From positions 1 to 34,983 of the forward strand of contig JAFUAF010000007.1 of NCBI GenBank assembly GCA_017460805.1: a stretch of 34,983 bases of DNA. The letters are read 5' to 3'. This DNA comes from Bacillota bacterium (lineage in GTDB: Bacteria > Bacillota > Clostridia > Lachnospirales > CAG-274). Shown here one piece after another: positions 34,844-34,983 of this stretch. The notes under the pieces are model-generated. The model ran no database searches. It saw only the letters and a list, made by a program, of their open reading frames with translations, and was not told where the DNA came from. Every line of letters starts with the position of its first letter. The first letter of the stretch is position 1. The position numbers and the translations under genes were made by a program.

Positions 34844-34979
34844 AATTGGAATTTAACACACTTTTGCTTTTGCAAAAGTGTGTTGGAGCGCAGGACTGGG
34901 AGCTGAGCCGCGAAGCGGCGATGCGATTCCTGCGCGACCCCTATAACGCGCTTGCGCGCCACTGTTTATAAGTAACTTT
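34844..34979 (-). repeat. Palindromic element B, copy 3 (inverted, divergent)
   Basis: Reverse-complement orientation of element B, from AATTGGAATTT (34844) to the TTATAAGTAACTTTA end (34979), near the window edge. Stem sequences differ from B1 but still pair: GCGCAGGA (34888-34895) with TCCTGCGC (34928-34935), and a terminal hairpin based on ACACACTTTTGC instead of GCGACGATTTGC. Confidence 0.78.
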
Positions 34980-34983
34980 AATA

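Overview
The window looks like a chromosomal segment from an anaerobic, Gram-positive Clostridia-type bacterium, probably a gut or rumen fibre degrader. The evidence is RNase Y, lipobox solute-binding proteins, a BY-kinase, an energy-converting Ech [NiFe] hydrogenase, and two secreted proteins with dockerin-type repeats, one of them a PL9-like pectate lyase. The genus cannot be fixed from the sequence. Most resident genes favour the ATA codon for isoleucine. Three islands look different: an AT-rich orphan gene at the left end, a type II restriction-modification pair, and a BrnT/BrnA toxin-antitoxin pair.

Layout. 1-1400: an AT-rich exported protein of unknown function between two copies of a short palindromic repeat, then a structured gene-free stretch. 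1403-6102: rmlD, rmlA, trkA and trkH in one direction (dTDP-rhamnose synthesis and Trk potassium uptake). 6103-6497: composite palindromic repeats. 6498-10814: potABCD polyamine importer, whose ATPase carries a 175-residue insert of two Ig-like repeats. 10967-12999: HTH-C5 methyltransferase and Eco47II-type endonuclease. 13208-14650: an orphan solute-binding lipoprotein. 14722-15034: second composite repeat. 15051-16066: hypBA on the minus strand. 16302-17855: BY-kinase. 17952-24253: ech operon (echABCD, an unknown zinc-ribbon membrane gene, echEF, hypC). 24467-26662: polyprenyl-phosphate sugar transferase and a sugar nucleotidyltransferase. 26913-28493: rny (minus). 28720-30867: BspA-like LRR protein with a C-terminal dockerin. 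31097-31673: brnTA. 31736-34589: dockerin-PL9 pectate lyase and metK, both minus. The window ends in another repeat copy.

How it fits together. Ech would couple ferredoxin oxidation and H2 formation to ion translocation. HypA, HypB and HypC mature its NiFe site, while hypD, hypE and hypF are not in the window. The rml, BY-kinase, sugar transferase and nucleotidyltransferase genes point to surface polysaccharide synthesis scattered between housekeeping blocks. The dockerin proteins point to plant polysaccharide use.

The most unusual items are: (1) a palindromic element (B) whose four copies keep their stems by compensatory base changes; (2) the Ig-like insert in the TOBE region of PotA; (3) an unknown zinc-ribbon membrane gene inside the ech operon, together with charged C-terminal tails on EchC and EchF; (4) a toxin-antitoxin pair bracketed by two identical 40-bp hairpins. 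No CRISPR array, tRNA, rRNA, phage or transposase gene was seen.
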